A stretch of DNA of 64,000 bases, taken from Chryseobacterium sp. G0201 (GTDB lineage Bacteria; Bacteroidota; Bacteroidia; Flavobacteriales; Weeksellaceae). Under the pieces are notes generated by a model that ran no database searches, was not told the DNA's origin, and saw nothing but the letters and a program-made list of their open reading frames with translations. The position numbers and the translations under genes were made by a program. Positions 52,488 through 61,500 of this stretch are shown here, piece after piece. How positions within the stretch are numbered: the stretch's first letter is position 1; each line of letters begins with the position of its first letter. Location: contig NZ_CP033917.1 of assembly GCF_003815655.1 (NCBI RefSeq), forward strand, positions 1,674,001 through 1,738,000. The letters are read 5' to 3'.

Positions 52488-53463
52488 TTAAAAAATTATA
52501 AATGCTGTATGAATTTCTCTTGTATTTTTATCAATATAAAATTCTAGTTTTACACCATTTTTAGTTATTCCTTGAAACTTGTTTCCGTCAGAAAATGTAA
52601 TATTCTCACTTGCTTCTTTTACAACACTTTTTATTTTTTCTAAATCCCACTCTTTTGGGAAAAAGGTATGTTTATCTTTTTTTATTTTAAAATCTCCTAA
52701 TTCTTCTATCCTCTTATTTTAATACCATCTGCAAAATCTGAAATAATTGGAGCATTTTTAACCTCCATCTTCAGAAAGACATTCTTTTTAGCTTTATCAA
52801 AAAAAGCGGCTTTTGTGTTACTTCCGCAAGAAACAAAATCATTGTAATTTACTACACTTCCTTTTTTATGCGTTTTTAAAAATGCTTGTAATAAGGAGTC
52901 TTCACTAAATTCTAAGGCTCTAAAAGCAGAGCCGTTGTATCTTGGCATTTTTTCTAAAGCAGCCGTAATAAGCTTGGAAATTTCCTTTGTTTGCTTACTA
53001 TTAATTCTGTTTCTCAACCAATTATTTAAATCGGAATAATAATGGTTAGTGGTATAACTCCAAAGTGAAAAGGCGTCTGTTTTAGTAATACTTTTACTTT
53101 TTTCGACTATTTCAGATATTTGATTTAAAAAAAAATAAAATCATTTTCATTATGATATTTTGTATAATAGTCTAAAATATCATCTTCTGTCTTCCCAAAT
53201 TCTTTTAATGCGTTTAAGAAATCTTTTGGCATTTCTTTTTTCATTATTGACTTACTAACTTTACCAAAACGCCTCCTAAAAATTCCAGATTTCTTTTCTT
53301 TTAATCTTTTTTCTCTAGCTTCTAGTTTATCCTTCACCCTTTTCTCAGCAGGAGTAAGAGCATGATCTCCGACTTTTTCACCAAACCCGAAAACCTCATC
53401 TATAAAACTTTCTAATTTAGCAAAAAGTTCTTTTACGCCTTTCTTAAACTCCCGGATGAGCAT
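52488..53463 (-). pseudogene. Orphan toxin tip, ADP-ribosyltransferase-like, with two frameshifts
   Basis: Frame 1 (53463-53125, 112 residues) starts in the shared linker (MLIREFKKGVKELFAK ... ALTPAEKR) and stops right after a T9 run (53127-53135). Shifting -1 there continues the protein: LNQISEIVEKSK ... AFSLWSYTTNHYYSDLNNWL, then RYNGSAFRALEFS ... NYNDFVSCGSNTKAAFFD, the R...S pattern of ADP-ribosyltransferase toxins. This frame stops at 52706. A second -1 shift near 52715 restores RIEELGDFKIKK ... HTFFPKEWDLEKIKS ... VKLEFYIDK, reminiscent of EndoU-type toxin ends, to a stop at 52488. No N-terminal delivery region; an in-frame stop lies just upstream of the linker. Confidence 0.75.
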
Positions 53464-53516
53464 TTGGATAAAATCCAGGACTCTTGTGAGTAAGTCTTTG
53501 GTAAAAGTAACAGTTT
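53341..53516 (-). repeat. Linker repeat copy 3 (broken orphan tip)
   Basis: About 176 bp matching the 5' part of the toxin linker (encoding TVTFTKDLLTRVLDFIQML ... VGDHALTPAEKR) with few substitutions. After this the sequence diverges into the ADP-ribosyltransferase-like tip. Confidence 0.85.
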
Positions 53517-53525
53517 CTGGAAATT

Positions 53526-53548
53526 AAAAACCGCTTCGTTGGAAGCGG
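53526..53548 (-). terminator. Terminator at cassette border (after second immunity gene)
   Basis: CCGCTTC pairs with GAAGCGG across a 4-base loop; TTTTT follows on the minus strand. A near-identical hairpin ends the neighbouring cassette at 54781-54803. Confidence 0.85.
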
Positions 53549-53613
53549 CGTAATATGGAAATTGTTTATCTTTCAGTGGGATGTTGTATTTTATTCAACA
53601 TTATTAATGTTTA

Positions 53614-53994
53614 TTATTTACTGTTTCTAGTCCTTACTAGTGGTTTATAATTTGAATCTATATAGTCTCTAATCTCTAAAATGTCAGATTGTATAAGTAA
53701 GGGGTTCCATGTAAGAACATCGGGGTGTAATTCAAATATTTCAGTCATAAGGGGACAATGCTGAAATAGTAAATTATATTTTTGATAAGTTTTCTTATGA
53801 CCTAATTCATACTTTTCTAAACTTTTTAATCCTATTTTTGTTTGTTTTAGCCATGTTAATAGCCAGCTTACAGCAAAATAAAAATCATCTGTAGATAATT
53901 CATCTTTTGCTTTTTTTAAATAAATTTTTGGTCTTACATTATTAACTTTCCAATTAATTATTTCATCAAATAATTCTTTAAATTCTATTTTCAT
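53614..53994 (-). CDS. Predicted immunity protein, paralogue of the one at 54813
   Basis: This 126-residue helical protein follows the orphan HEGTH toxin tip by 10 bp. It shares with the 129-residue protein at 54813-55202 the segments YQKYNLLFQHCPLMTEIFEL vs LPKYKIFFDNCPELSKLYEL and IRDYIDSNYKPLVRTRNSK vs ILDYVNEHYKIVRHSYGKK. Homologous immunity proteins beside homologous toxin tips support the toxin-immunity reading. Family not recognised. Confidence 0.7.
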   Translation of the reverse strand: MKIEFKELFDEIINWKVNNVRPKIYLKKAKDELSTDDFYFAVSWLLTWLKQTKIGLKSLEKYELGHKKTYQKYNLLFQHCPLMTEIFELHPDVLTWNPLLIQSDILEIRDYIDSNYKPLVRTRNSK

Positions 53995-54004
53995 AATATT
54001 ATAT

Positions 54005-54718
54005 TTAAGGATAAGTGTAAAAAATATGTTCTAGCATACTTTCAATTGTTTTGTATTCCACATCCATTTCGGTTGCAATTTGAAATGCTCTTTCATGAAA
54101 ATAAGCTCTTTTCTCAAATGAATATATATCTCCTAGTATTTTGTCAATTTCTGCTTCAGATTTTCCTAATTCAAATAATCTTTGCTCCTCCAGATAATCT
54201 AAAGTGTGAGTACCTTCATGTATCAATTCACTCATAAATGATTCTATTGATTTATCTTCTCTAAAATAATTTATATCACCATAAGAAAATGCTTCTATTC
54301 TATATTTTTTATAATTTGATAATTTTCCACCACTTTCTAAATAAGCCATTTTAAAGGTGCTTTCGTTTAATATTTCAAAAAGCATTTCTCCATCTTCAAT
54401 TAATTTTGCAATTTTATTTCCTTGCTCAGTAAAACCTTTTAATGAATTAGCAATTTCAATCTTAGTAAGAGTTCTTATAGATTTTCCCGACCATTTTTCA
54501 ACAAAATCTTCATGTTGTTTTATTCTTTTTGTCTTAGCTGGGTCTTTCTTCCTCTCCAGCTTTTTCTGGATCTTCCTATGTTTATCTTTCCATCTTTTCT
54601 CTGCAGGAGTAAGAGCATGATCTCCGACTTTTTCACCAAACCCGAAAACCTCATCTATAAAACTTTTTAATTTAGCAAAAAGTTCTTTTACGCCTTTCTT
54701 CAACTCGCGGAGAAGCAT
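54005..54718 (-). CDS. Orphan toxin tip with HEGTH metallopeptidase domain
   Basis: 237 residues from ATG 54718, but the homology with the full-length toxin begins about 55 bp upstream (to 54773), bounded by in-frame TAA-TGA. Residues 1-100 repeat the toxin linker (MLLRELKKGVKELFAKLKSF ... HEDFVEKWSGKS ... GNKIAKLIE). The rest is a diverged catalytic tip: MSELIHEGTHTLDYLEEQ (zinc HExxH) and SFEKRAYFHERAFQIATEM. It lacks the N-terminal delivery region, so it is probably a silent donor cassette. Confidence 0.75.
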   Translation of the reverse strand: MLLRELKKGVKELFAKLKSFIDEVFGFGEKVGDHALTPAEKRWKDKHRKIQKKLERKKDPAKTKRIKQHEDFVEKWSGKSIRTLTKIEIANSLKGFTEQGNKIAKLIEDGEMLFEILNESTFKMAYLESGGKLSNYKKYRIEAFSYGDINYFREDKSIESFMSELIHEGTHTLDYLEEQRLFELGKSEAEIDKILGDIYSFEKRAYFHERAFQIATEMDVEYKTIESMLEHIFYTYP

Positions 54719-54773
54719 TTGGATAAATTCCAGAACTTTTGTGAGTAAGTCTTTGGCAAAAGTAACAGTTTTT
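54399..54773 (-). repeat. Linker repeat copy 2 (orphan tip)
   Basis: Matches the full-length toxin linker at 55611-55986. Bases 54399-54666 are identical to 55611-55878 on direct reading, 268 bp with no mismatch; the remaining ~107 bp have scattered substitutions. The coding frame is kept. Confidence 0.9.
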
Positions 54774-54780
54774 GGAAATG

Positions 54781-54803
54781 AAAAACCGCTTCATTAGAAG
54801 CGG
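54781..54803 (-). terminator. Terminator at cassette border (after first immunity gene)
   Basis: CCGCTTC/GAAGCGG stem with TAAT loop on the minus strand and TTTTT after it, 10 bp past the immunity stop. Same stem as at 53526. Confidence 0.85.
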
Positions 54804-54812
54804 CTTAATTAG

Positions 54813-55202
54813 TTATTCTTTTTTACCATAACTATGTCTTACTATTTTGTAATGCTCATTTACATAATCTAAAATTTCCTGTTTTTCCTCTTGGCTTAAA
54901 AATGAATTGAAATAAATTTTACTGGCTTTGAGTTCATACAATTTTGAAAGCTCAGGACAGTTGTCGAAAAAAATCTTATATTTCGGTAATGAAACATCAG
55001 AAAGCTGAAGATAATCATTTTGGTATTGAGCAAAGGGAACACCTTGTTTTATTTTTTTGTGCCATTGCATGAGTAAATTTGTAAGAGTTACGGAATCACT
55101 TATTCCTAGCTTTTCATCAGCTTTTGCTAATATTTCATATTTAAATGGCTTTTTCCCATTTAATGTTAGCTCTATTAATAATTTTTTTATTTTTGAGTCC
55201 AT
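54813..55202 (-). CDS. Predicted immunity protein for the full-length HEGTH toxin
   Basis: This 129-residue protein starts 11 bp after the toxin stop. Mostly helical, no signal peptide; the central segment LSDVSLPKYKIFFDNCPELSKLYEL and the end EKQEILDYVNEHYKIVRHSYG are shared with the 53614 paralogue. Immediate 3' position behind a toxin plus paralogy to another toxin-linked gene make an immunity role likely. It probably binds and blocks the zincin tip. Confidence 0.72.
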   Translation of the reverse strand: MDSKIKKLLIELTLNGKKPFKYEILAKADEKLGISDSVTLTNLLMQWHKKIKQGVPFAQYQNDYLQLSDVSLPKYKIFFDNCPELSKLYELKASKIYFNSFLSQEEKQEILDYVNEHYKIVRHSYGKKE

Positions 55203-55213
55203 TTTATAAAAAT

Positions 55214-57481
55214 TTAATATTCGTCGTAATTTGAAAAAATATTATTCAACATTTCTTCTATTGTTTCGAAGTCTTTTTCCATACCCGTAGCTTCTTGCCA
55301 TGCCTTTTCATGAAAAAAAGCCCGTTTTTCAGAAGACCAATTACTTCCCATAATTTTGCTAATTTCAATTTCAGATTTACCATTTTTAATCATTTCTATA
55401 ATTTCATTCATTTCTTTAGCATGCGTTCCCTCATGGATTAATTCGCTTAAGAAAATATCAGGTTTTCGGGAAGCTCTGAAATACATATCGGTACCGTCAG
55501 CAAAAGCATGAGTATTTTCAGCAATTTCCAAGGTGTCACCATATCCATCCATACATAATTTAATGTAATCATCATCATCTAAAATATGGATAATAATTTT
55601 TTCCTCTTCTATTAATTTTGCAATTTTATTTCCTTGCTCAGTAAAACCTTTTAATGAATTAGCAATTTCAATCTTAGTAAGAGTTCTTATAGATTTTCCC
55701 GACCATTTTTCAACAAAATCTTCATGTTGTTTTATTCTTTTTGTCTTAGCTGGGTCTTTCTTCCTCTCCAGCTTTTTCTGGATCTTCCTATGTTTATCTT
55801 TCCATCTTTTCTCTGCAGGAGTAAGAGCATGATCTCCGACTTTTTCACCAAACCCGAAAACCTCATCTATAAAACTTTCTAACTTAGCAAAAAGTTCTTT
55901 TACGCCTTTCTTAAACTCACGGATAAGCATTTGGATAAATTCCAGAACTCTTGTGAGTAAGTCTTTGGTAAAAGTAACAGTTTTTTCAATAGCCTGTGTA
56001 ATTTTTTCTAAAGGGTTGAGCATAAAAGCTTCTACACTTTTTGCAAGCTTTGCAACGGCGGCTGCACCTCCTGTGAGTAGGGTTTCTACAATAATATCTA
56101 CAATAATTCCGGTGATATAACCATAATAATAAGTTGCTTTTTCTAAAGTAAATCCGGTTGCTGCATTTTCTATCCAATTGACCAGACGGATGATGGTCTT
56201 CAATTGAAATGTAATGCTCTGATAGATGAAATTTGCATAATCAAAATTAATCACACCTTCCATCAGATCTTCCATGAGTTCCAGAAACATCTCACCGTAT
56301 TCTACTTTATTATCCGAAATATTTTTCATTGCAGATACTGCTTTAAAAATAAAACCTATTATGGAAAAAAGCCCTGCAATGATGTCGATAATACTGTTGT
56401 AAATACCACATAAAAAAGCATTGGCAATTTGAAAACTTCTGTAAATAACATGTTGCATACCGGTTAAAGGATCAACCAGAAATTTTTCAATTTTATCAAT
56501 CTGTCCAAAAAACAGATTAAGTGCCTGATTCATTCTTTTGAAAATAAAATCAGGAAAGAAGCTTTCTGCTGCATTCAACAGATTTTGAAAAAATGTTTTT
56601 GCTTCATCTATTTTTTCAAATAAAGTTTTTACAATTTTTGAATTGATTTTCTTTTGTCCTTCTAGATTTTCATAAGGATTTTTAGAATTTTCATGTTCAT
56701 AGAATTTTTTAAGTTCCTTATAAAGTATCTCAGGAATAAAAATAGGATTGTATTCGCCTTCTTTCGGAGACGGATTCCAGCTGTTTTCAACTACTTTCAG
56801 CCCCGAAATTCCCGTTGCGATACCATTGAAAAATTTTTCTGCACTTACAAATATCTCTTTAGTGAAAAAATTAAAAACCCTACCTACGGCAGCATCTTTT
56901 AATCCCAAAAACCAGCTGATAAGACTTACTTTATTTTTGTAAATTCCCTGTTGAATCAGCTTTTTAAGCGCGTCAGGTGTTACTGTTACTTCATGTTTTC
57001 TTGAGAAATCAAGTATATCTGCAAAAGGAATATCTTTTTTATTAGTGAGATTTGTACCTGCAACTGACCGAAGTACAGTATTGTAATTATATTCATCATT
57101 TATTTCCAAAAAAAGAAGTAATTGATTACTATCAGCAAGAGCTTCCATATAGCGTTGAAGAAGAAAAGCTCCATTTTTACTTGCGAAAAGAATAATATCG
57201 ATCCCTCCAATGGTCTTTGCGAATTTGTTATTATAAACCCTCACTTCCTCTATGTCTCCTCCGAAGATGGGTTCATCAGAATAGATTTTAAATCCGTTAC
57301 CTTCTGCTACAGGTTTGCCATCATAATAAGTATTGGCGATTTGTTTTGCTGTTTTTTGTTTGGATTCTGTTGGAGTTTTTAAAACAGGGGAAGGTGGGGG
57401 TGAAAGATTAGGGCTATTTCCTCCCAAAATCTTATCAAAAGAATTTCCAAGAAGAGGATTATTTAATATTTCTAAACTCAT
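55214..57481 (-). CDS. Full-length polymorphic toxin with zincin metallopeptidase tip
   Basis: 755 residues from ATG 57481 (MSLEILNNPLLGNSF). The in-frame ATG at 57532 lies inside a terminator hairpin and is rejected. Layout: Pro/Ser-rich N-terminus (about 20-40), a conserved-looking domain (about 55-160), and helical body segments with two hydrophobic stretches (about 355-385, 455-483). A Lys/Glu linker (about 500-625) follows. The C-terminal tip has SELIHEGTH (zinc H683-E684-H687) and SSEKRAFFHEKAWQEATGM. No signal peptide, so export by a specialised route. The tip is probably a toxic protease, with immunity 11 bp downstream. Confidence 0.8.
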   Translation of the reverse strand: MSLEILNNPLLGNSFDKILGGNSPNLSPPPSPVLKTPTESKQKTAKQIANTYYDGKPVAEGNGFKIYSDEPIFGGDIEEVRVYNNKFAKTIGGIDIILFASKNGAFLLQRYMEALADSNQLLLFLEINDEYNYNTVLRSVAGTNLTNKKDIPFADILDFSRKHEVTVTPDALKKLIQQGIYKNKVSLISWFLGLKDAAVGRVFNFFTKEIFVSAEKFFNGIATGISGLKVVENSWNPSPKEGEYNPIFIPEILYKELKKFYEHENSKNPYENLEGQKKINSKIVKTLFEKIDEAKTFFQNLLNAAESFFPDFIFKRMNQALNLFFGQIDKIEKFLVDPLTGMQHVIYRSFQIANAFLCGIYNSIIDIIAGLFSIIGFIFKAVSAMKNISDNKVEYGEMFLELMEDLMEGVINFDYANFIYQSITFQLKTIIRLVNWIENAATGFTLEKATYYYGYITGIIVDIIVETLLTGGAAAVAKLAKSVEAFMLNPLEKITQAIEKTVTFTKDLLTRVLEFIQMLIREFKKGVKELFAKLESFIDEVFGFGEKVGDHALTPAEKRWKDKHRKIQKKLERKKDPAKTKRIKQHEDFVEKWSGKSIRTLTKIEIANSLKGFTEQGNKIAKLIEEEKIIIHILDDDDYIKLCMDGYGDTLEIAENTHAFADGTDMYFRASRKPDIFLSELIHEGTHAKEMNEIIEMIKNGKSEIEISKIMGSNWSSEKRAFFHEKAWQEATGMEKDFETIEEMLNNIFSNYDEY
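55611..55986 (-). repeat. Linker repeat copy 1 (inside the full-length toxin)
   Basis: Codes for the toxin linker KTVTFTKDLL...GNKIAKLIE. Partner of the repeats at 54399-54773 and 53341-53516, giving homology for exchange of the downstream tip. Confidence 0.9.
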
Positions 57482-57502
57482 TGTGTGATTTTTTGGTGTT
57501 AG

Positions 57503-57530
57503 ATAAAAGGCAGAGTTTTTAGGCTCTGCC
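57503..57530 (-). terminator. Terminator after the fibre-like gene
   Basis: GGCAGAG pairs with CTCTGCC across an 8-base loop on the minus strand, then TTTTAT. It overlaps the apparent longer start of the toxin gene, which therefore begins downstream at 57481. Confidence 0.8.
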
Positions 57531-57572
57531 ATTACTATTTAATGAATTAACCTTTATGGTAATATCATAGAT

Positions 57573-58475
57573 TTACAATTTTACATACTGAGTACTTATA
57601 AAAACAGTAACATTAGTGCTAGCCGGGAGAGAATCCATTAAACTAATTTGCCCATTGGATGCTTCTAAAAAAAATGATGTAAGTTTGCTAACCCATTGGG
57701 AATTTTCAATATATCTTATTTGCCCCATAATGAGGGTATTATCTTTGGGTCTGTATTCCGAAGGTATAATTCCCAACATATAGGCAGAATTGCTACTTAG
57801 ACTACCTATCGATAAATCTAGATATAATGCAATAAATGAACTTTTCTTGGATAGCATGTTTTTGTAGGCATAGATGTTCGGATAGGATGTTGTATTTAAT
57901 GAAACAATATTCTTATCTATAACTGAATTCGATGTATCTTCCCATCCTATTGTACCATCGGGTCTTGCAACTATATTTTTGGTAAAAGAACCGTCTCCTG
58001 AGACATCTGGTAATCCTGCAATGGAGTAATTAAATCCGGATGTATATACTGCCCAGTCAGCTCCTAATGTAAGGGCTGCTCCTTGAACAGATGTTAAAGA
58101 GGAGTTTGCAATATTTTTCCCTAGATCTTCAACAGAAAGTTTAGCTGTATCTCCGTAAGCATTAAGAGCGATAATTTTGTTATACTCCTGAATATTTCCA
58201 TCAAAATAAGGTTTATCTAGTTTATTGTTTAGTTTGTCTCTTGTGTTGACATTAAAATTTGCCTGAGTTGTAATTCCTTCTCCAATTAAATTAAAATCAG
58301 AAATACTTACATAACCATCAACTACTGCATGGGTTTTTAAATCTCCATTGGCATCAATCGCGTAGTCTGTGTAAGTAGCTGCACCTGGTGCAGCTACTTG
58401 GTAAATTACATTTAGTTCTCTTTCTCCAGCCGGAGGCAATGCATTTACTCTTATAATTTTTCCTATGTTGGACAT
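57573..58475 (-). CDS. Tail-fibre-like protein
   Basis: This 300-residue protein has no signal peptide. It opens MSNIGKIIRVNALPPAGERE with NVIYQVAAPGAATYTDYAID, a start I associate with flavobacterial prophage and tail-related fibre proteins (impression, not checked). The middle is Gly/Ser/Asn-rich with turns, and the last ~100 residues are beta (YMLGIIPSEYRPKDNTLIMG ... VTVFISTQYVKL), like trimeric fibre tips. A receptor-binding or carrier role for the toxin system is inferred. 28 bp after the 1215-residue gene; ends before a terminator and the toxin gene. Confidence 0.6.
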   Translation of the reverse strand: MSNIGKIIRVNALPPAGERELNVIYQVAAPGAATYTDYAIDANGDLKTHAVVDGYVSISDFNLIGEGITTQANFNVNTRDKLNNKLDKPYFDGNIQEYNKIIALNAYGDTAKLSVEDLGKNIANSSLTSVQGAALTLGADWAVYTSGFNYSIAGLPDVSGDGSFTKNIVARPDGTIGWEDTSNSVIDKNIVSLNTTSYPNIYAYKNMLSKKSSFIALYLDLSIGSLSSNSAYMLGIIPSEYRPKDNTLIMGQIRYIENSQWVSKLTSFFLEASNGQISLMDSLPASTNVTVFISTQYVKL

Positions 58476-58503
58476 TTTATTGTTTTTTAGTTAATGATTT
58501 TAT

Positions 58504-61500
58504 TTAAAGCCAGTCTCCGGTAATTATTTTTTCTTCCTCACCAGGTTGAATGCCAAGAAGGTTTTCATTCGTTTCAAAATTGAATTTATCTTTAGTGATC
58601 ACTTCTGAAGGAACTTCAAAATCATTAGGATTTTCTGTTGTAAATGGTAAAGCGTGAGCTACTTTTAGTCCGATACTTTCTGCCTGAAGAATATTTAATG
58701 TTGTTGGAAGTCTTGTTAACCATGCTTTTCCTTGTTTAATACCTTTTGGTTCTTTCATTTCATCAACAATAGATAGATACAGTTCATCACCAATTACAGG
58801 AACTTCGCCACCATTCCAAATTTTACCTGTTGCCAGATAGAATTGTACGACATCTTCAAAACCTGGTCGAACGGTTGCTACCACTCTTGCCATACCACTT
58901 TGTAGAAAAGCTCGGAATAGAGGATCTGTATTTTCTGATTGGTATAGATCCGTCCAGTTTTGTTTATTCCCCCAATAATAAGGGTACAGATAATAAGAAA
59001 GGTTTTCCCATTCAAATGCCTGTTCCATGAATTTCACAAAAGCAGTGTATTTATCTAATTTAGAAGTTAGGTTAGTTTCATAATCTGTAAACGTACTTCC
59101 TTGAGTTAATCCTTCTAAACCATATCCATGAGTAGAACCAACAGCTCTATCTGCCATATAAGAAATACAGTTTTTACGTAATACTGTATTTTCAATCTGT
59201 CTGTAGAAGTTAGGGTTTGAGTCCTTGATTACTACGGCTTTGCTTTGTTCTTCGGATATTTTATTATTGTATTCTACTAATGCTTCTTCATAGGCATCGA
59301 TGATGGCTTTGAAAATCTTTTGTTGCCATGCGTTTTTTGCCTCTTGAGTTAATTGGAGATCTACTACACAATTGGCAGTTCCTGAAAATAAATCGTAAAA
59401 AGTAGCAGAGATAGGAATCGTTTTTGAATATGGTTTTTTAAACTGTCTATCCTGTTGTGTTCCTATTTGAGACCAACGTCCCGAGAAATGAAAAATTTCA
59501 TCCCCAATTATGATACCGACACCACTAACAGCTCCATCATTAGCCGCACTAAACCCCGCAGAACAGCTGGTTGCTACATAATTATCAGGAACCTGGATTT
59601 CATCTTTAGTTGCAAAATTTTCGATACCATTGAGAGCATCGGAATAGTGCCCGCTCATTGATTTTCCAATGCTATAATTTAGTGCTGGCTTATCTTCAAT
59701 ATCAATATTATATTTACTTGACCAATATTTTAAGACCAACTCATCTGTTAATGATGAATAATCCTTCATTTGAAGATTTTTAGAAGTTCTAGGATCTTCA
59801 GGCTTTGCGATGTTAACTTGATCCACAGCTTTAATATTTGCCATTCCTAAAAGATGCAATTTGGCAGGTTCAGGAATCATAAACTCAAAAATCATACGTT
59901 TACCATAGTCGTAAATCTGATTTTTCATCAATTTATCAACCCATCTGTAAACTCCAACTACGTGCTTATCGCCTTTTCTGTTATCAAATCCGTGAGAATT
60001 GTTTTCTTCAAATTCTTCAATGATTTTCTCAATTCTTTCTTCGTGTACTTTAGTTACAATTCTGTCCATTGCTCTTGAAGTAATATCCTGAGCTTCAGTA
60101 ACTGCTTTTCTAGTACTTTCTTCCTTAGAACTGTGGCTAGCATAATTTGCACCCGCATTTAATGTAAATGATTTATTAGGACCATTATAAGTTGCATTTG
60201 CATAGGCACCGAAATCTTTTGCTTCCTGCATCATTTTTGAAATCTCACTCTGCATTTCAAAACGATTAGCAGTAGTAGTATCGTTGATTTGCTCTCTTTC
60301 AGTATCAGAAGATGTAGTTGAGGTGTTTTCACTTCTCCTTAATCTTCGTGTAGATTTTTCACGATACTCTCTGGCCATCACATTTTCGATGTGAGCTACT
60401 TCACCCTCCACATAGGCATGAGTGCTTTGCTCTACTTTTAAATAATCGGCGATACCAATTTGCTTAAAACCAAATCCTGATGGGATGAAGTCTTTTCCAT
60501 CATCAATAATTTCCGGGTTTTCATTTTCGTCAACCTGAAGGGCAAAATCTCCGGTTACACAATATCTAGTACTGATTCCAGATGTTCCAAACTCCGTAAC
60601 TTGACCATTTGTAAAGGCAACTTTAATTCGAATCGCTGAATCCTGAATAGTATTAAAATCTAAGCCCTGATTATACATGTCTTTTAAAAAGATCGTATTG
60701 CCGGTTTTGGATTTTACATAATAATCTCCAAAAATCTCTGAATTTGTATTATTTGGTGTTAAAGCATACGAAACATAGCTAATATCCCAAGATGCATCCG
60801 GAATAGTTAATGATAAATCAAGGACGTATGATTTGTAGAACGGTCTCGTACAGATCTGATAAATAAACGGAAAGGTTACTGTTTTTGCAGTAGGTATAAT
60901 TATTCCTCCAATACTTGTATAGCTTTCTTCATTAGCTGGTGTATTTTCAACAATAATATTATTTAGCTTTTCTACATTTTCATTGATAACAGATGTTAGC
61001 TCTAAAAATGTATTTTTGCCTTCCAATAGATCATCTAGATCGCTTATATCATCTCCGGCAGCACGTCCTGCAATGTTTTGTGGGTCAAATTTATGTCCTA
61101 AAACATCAAGAAGTGTTTCAACGCTCTCTGGTTTTAAAGATGTGACGAGGTTTTCTGCGCTTACTTCGTCTCTAAAGTTAAAATCAAATTTAGGAAGTGT
61201 AGGGTAGGGAATTGTTTTAGGTTGTTGGCATGGATCTTTTGGATCGTACTCTGTTCCCGGAGGTCTTACTCCGCAATATTCCTCCCTAGCTGCTTCAACG
61301 GCTTCGTTGTAGGCGGTGATAATAGGGGCGATTTGTCTCTGATAAGCTTCATCCTGAGCCTGGTATTCTGCCTGATATTCTTTATTATACTTTTTTTCTG
61401 TGGCAGATAAGTTCTTTTTTAAGCTTTCAATTCTACTCAATTTTATTTTTGCAGAAGAGATTTCCTGCTGTTGTCTCATTTCCTCGCTCGGATAGCTTTC

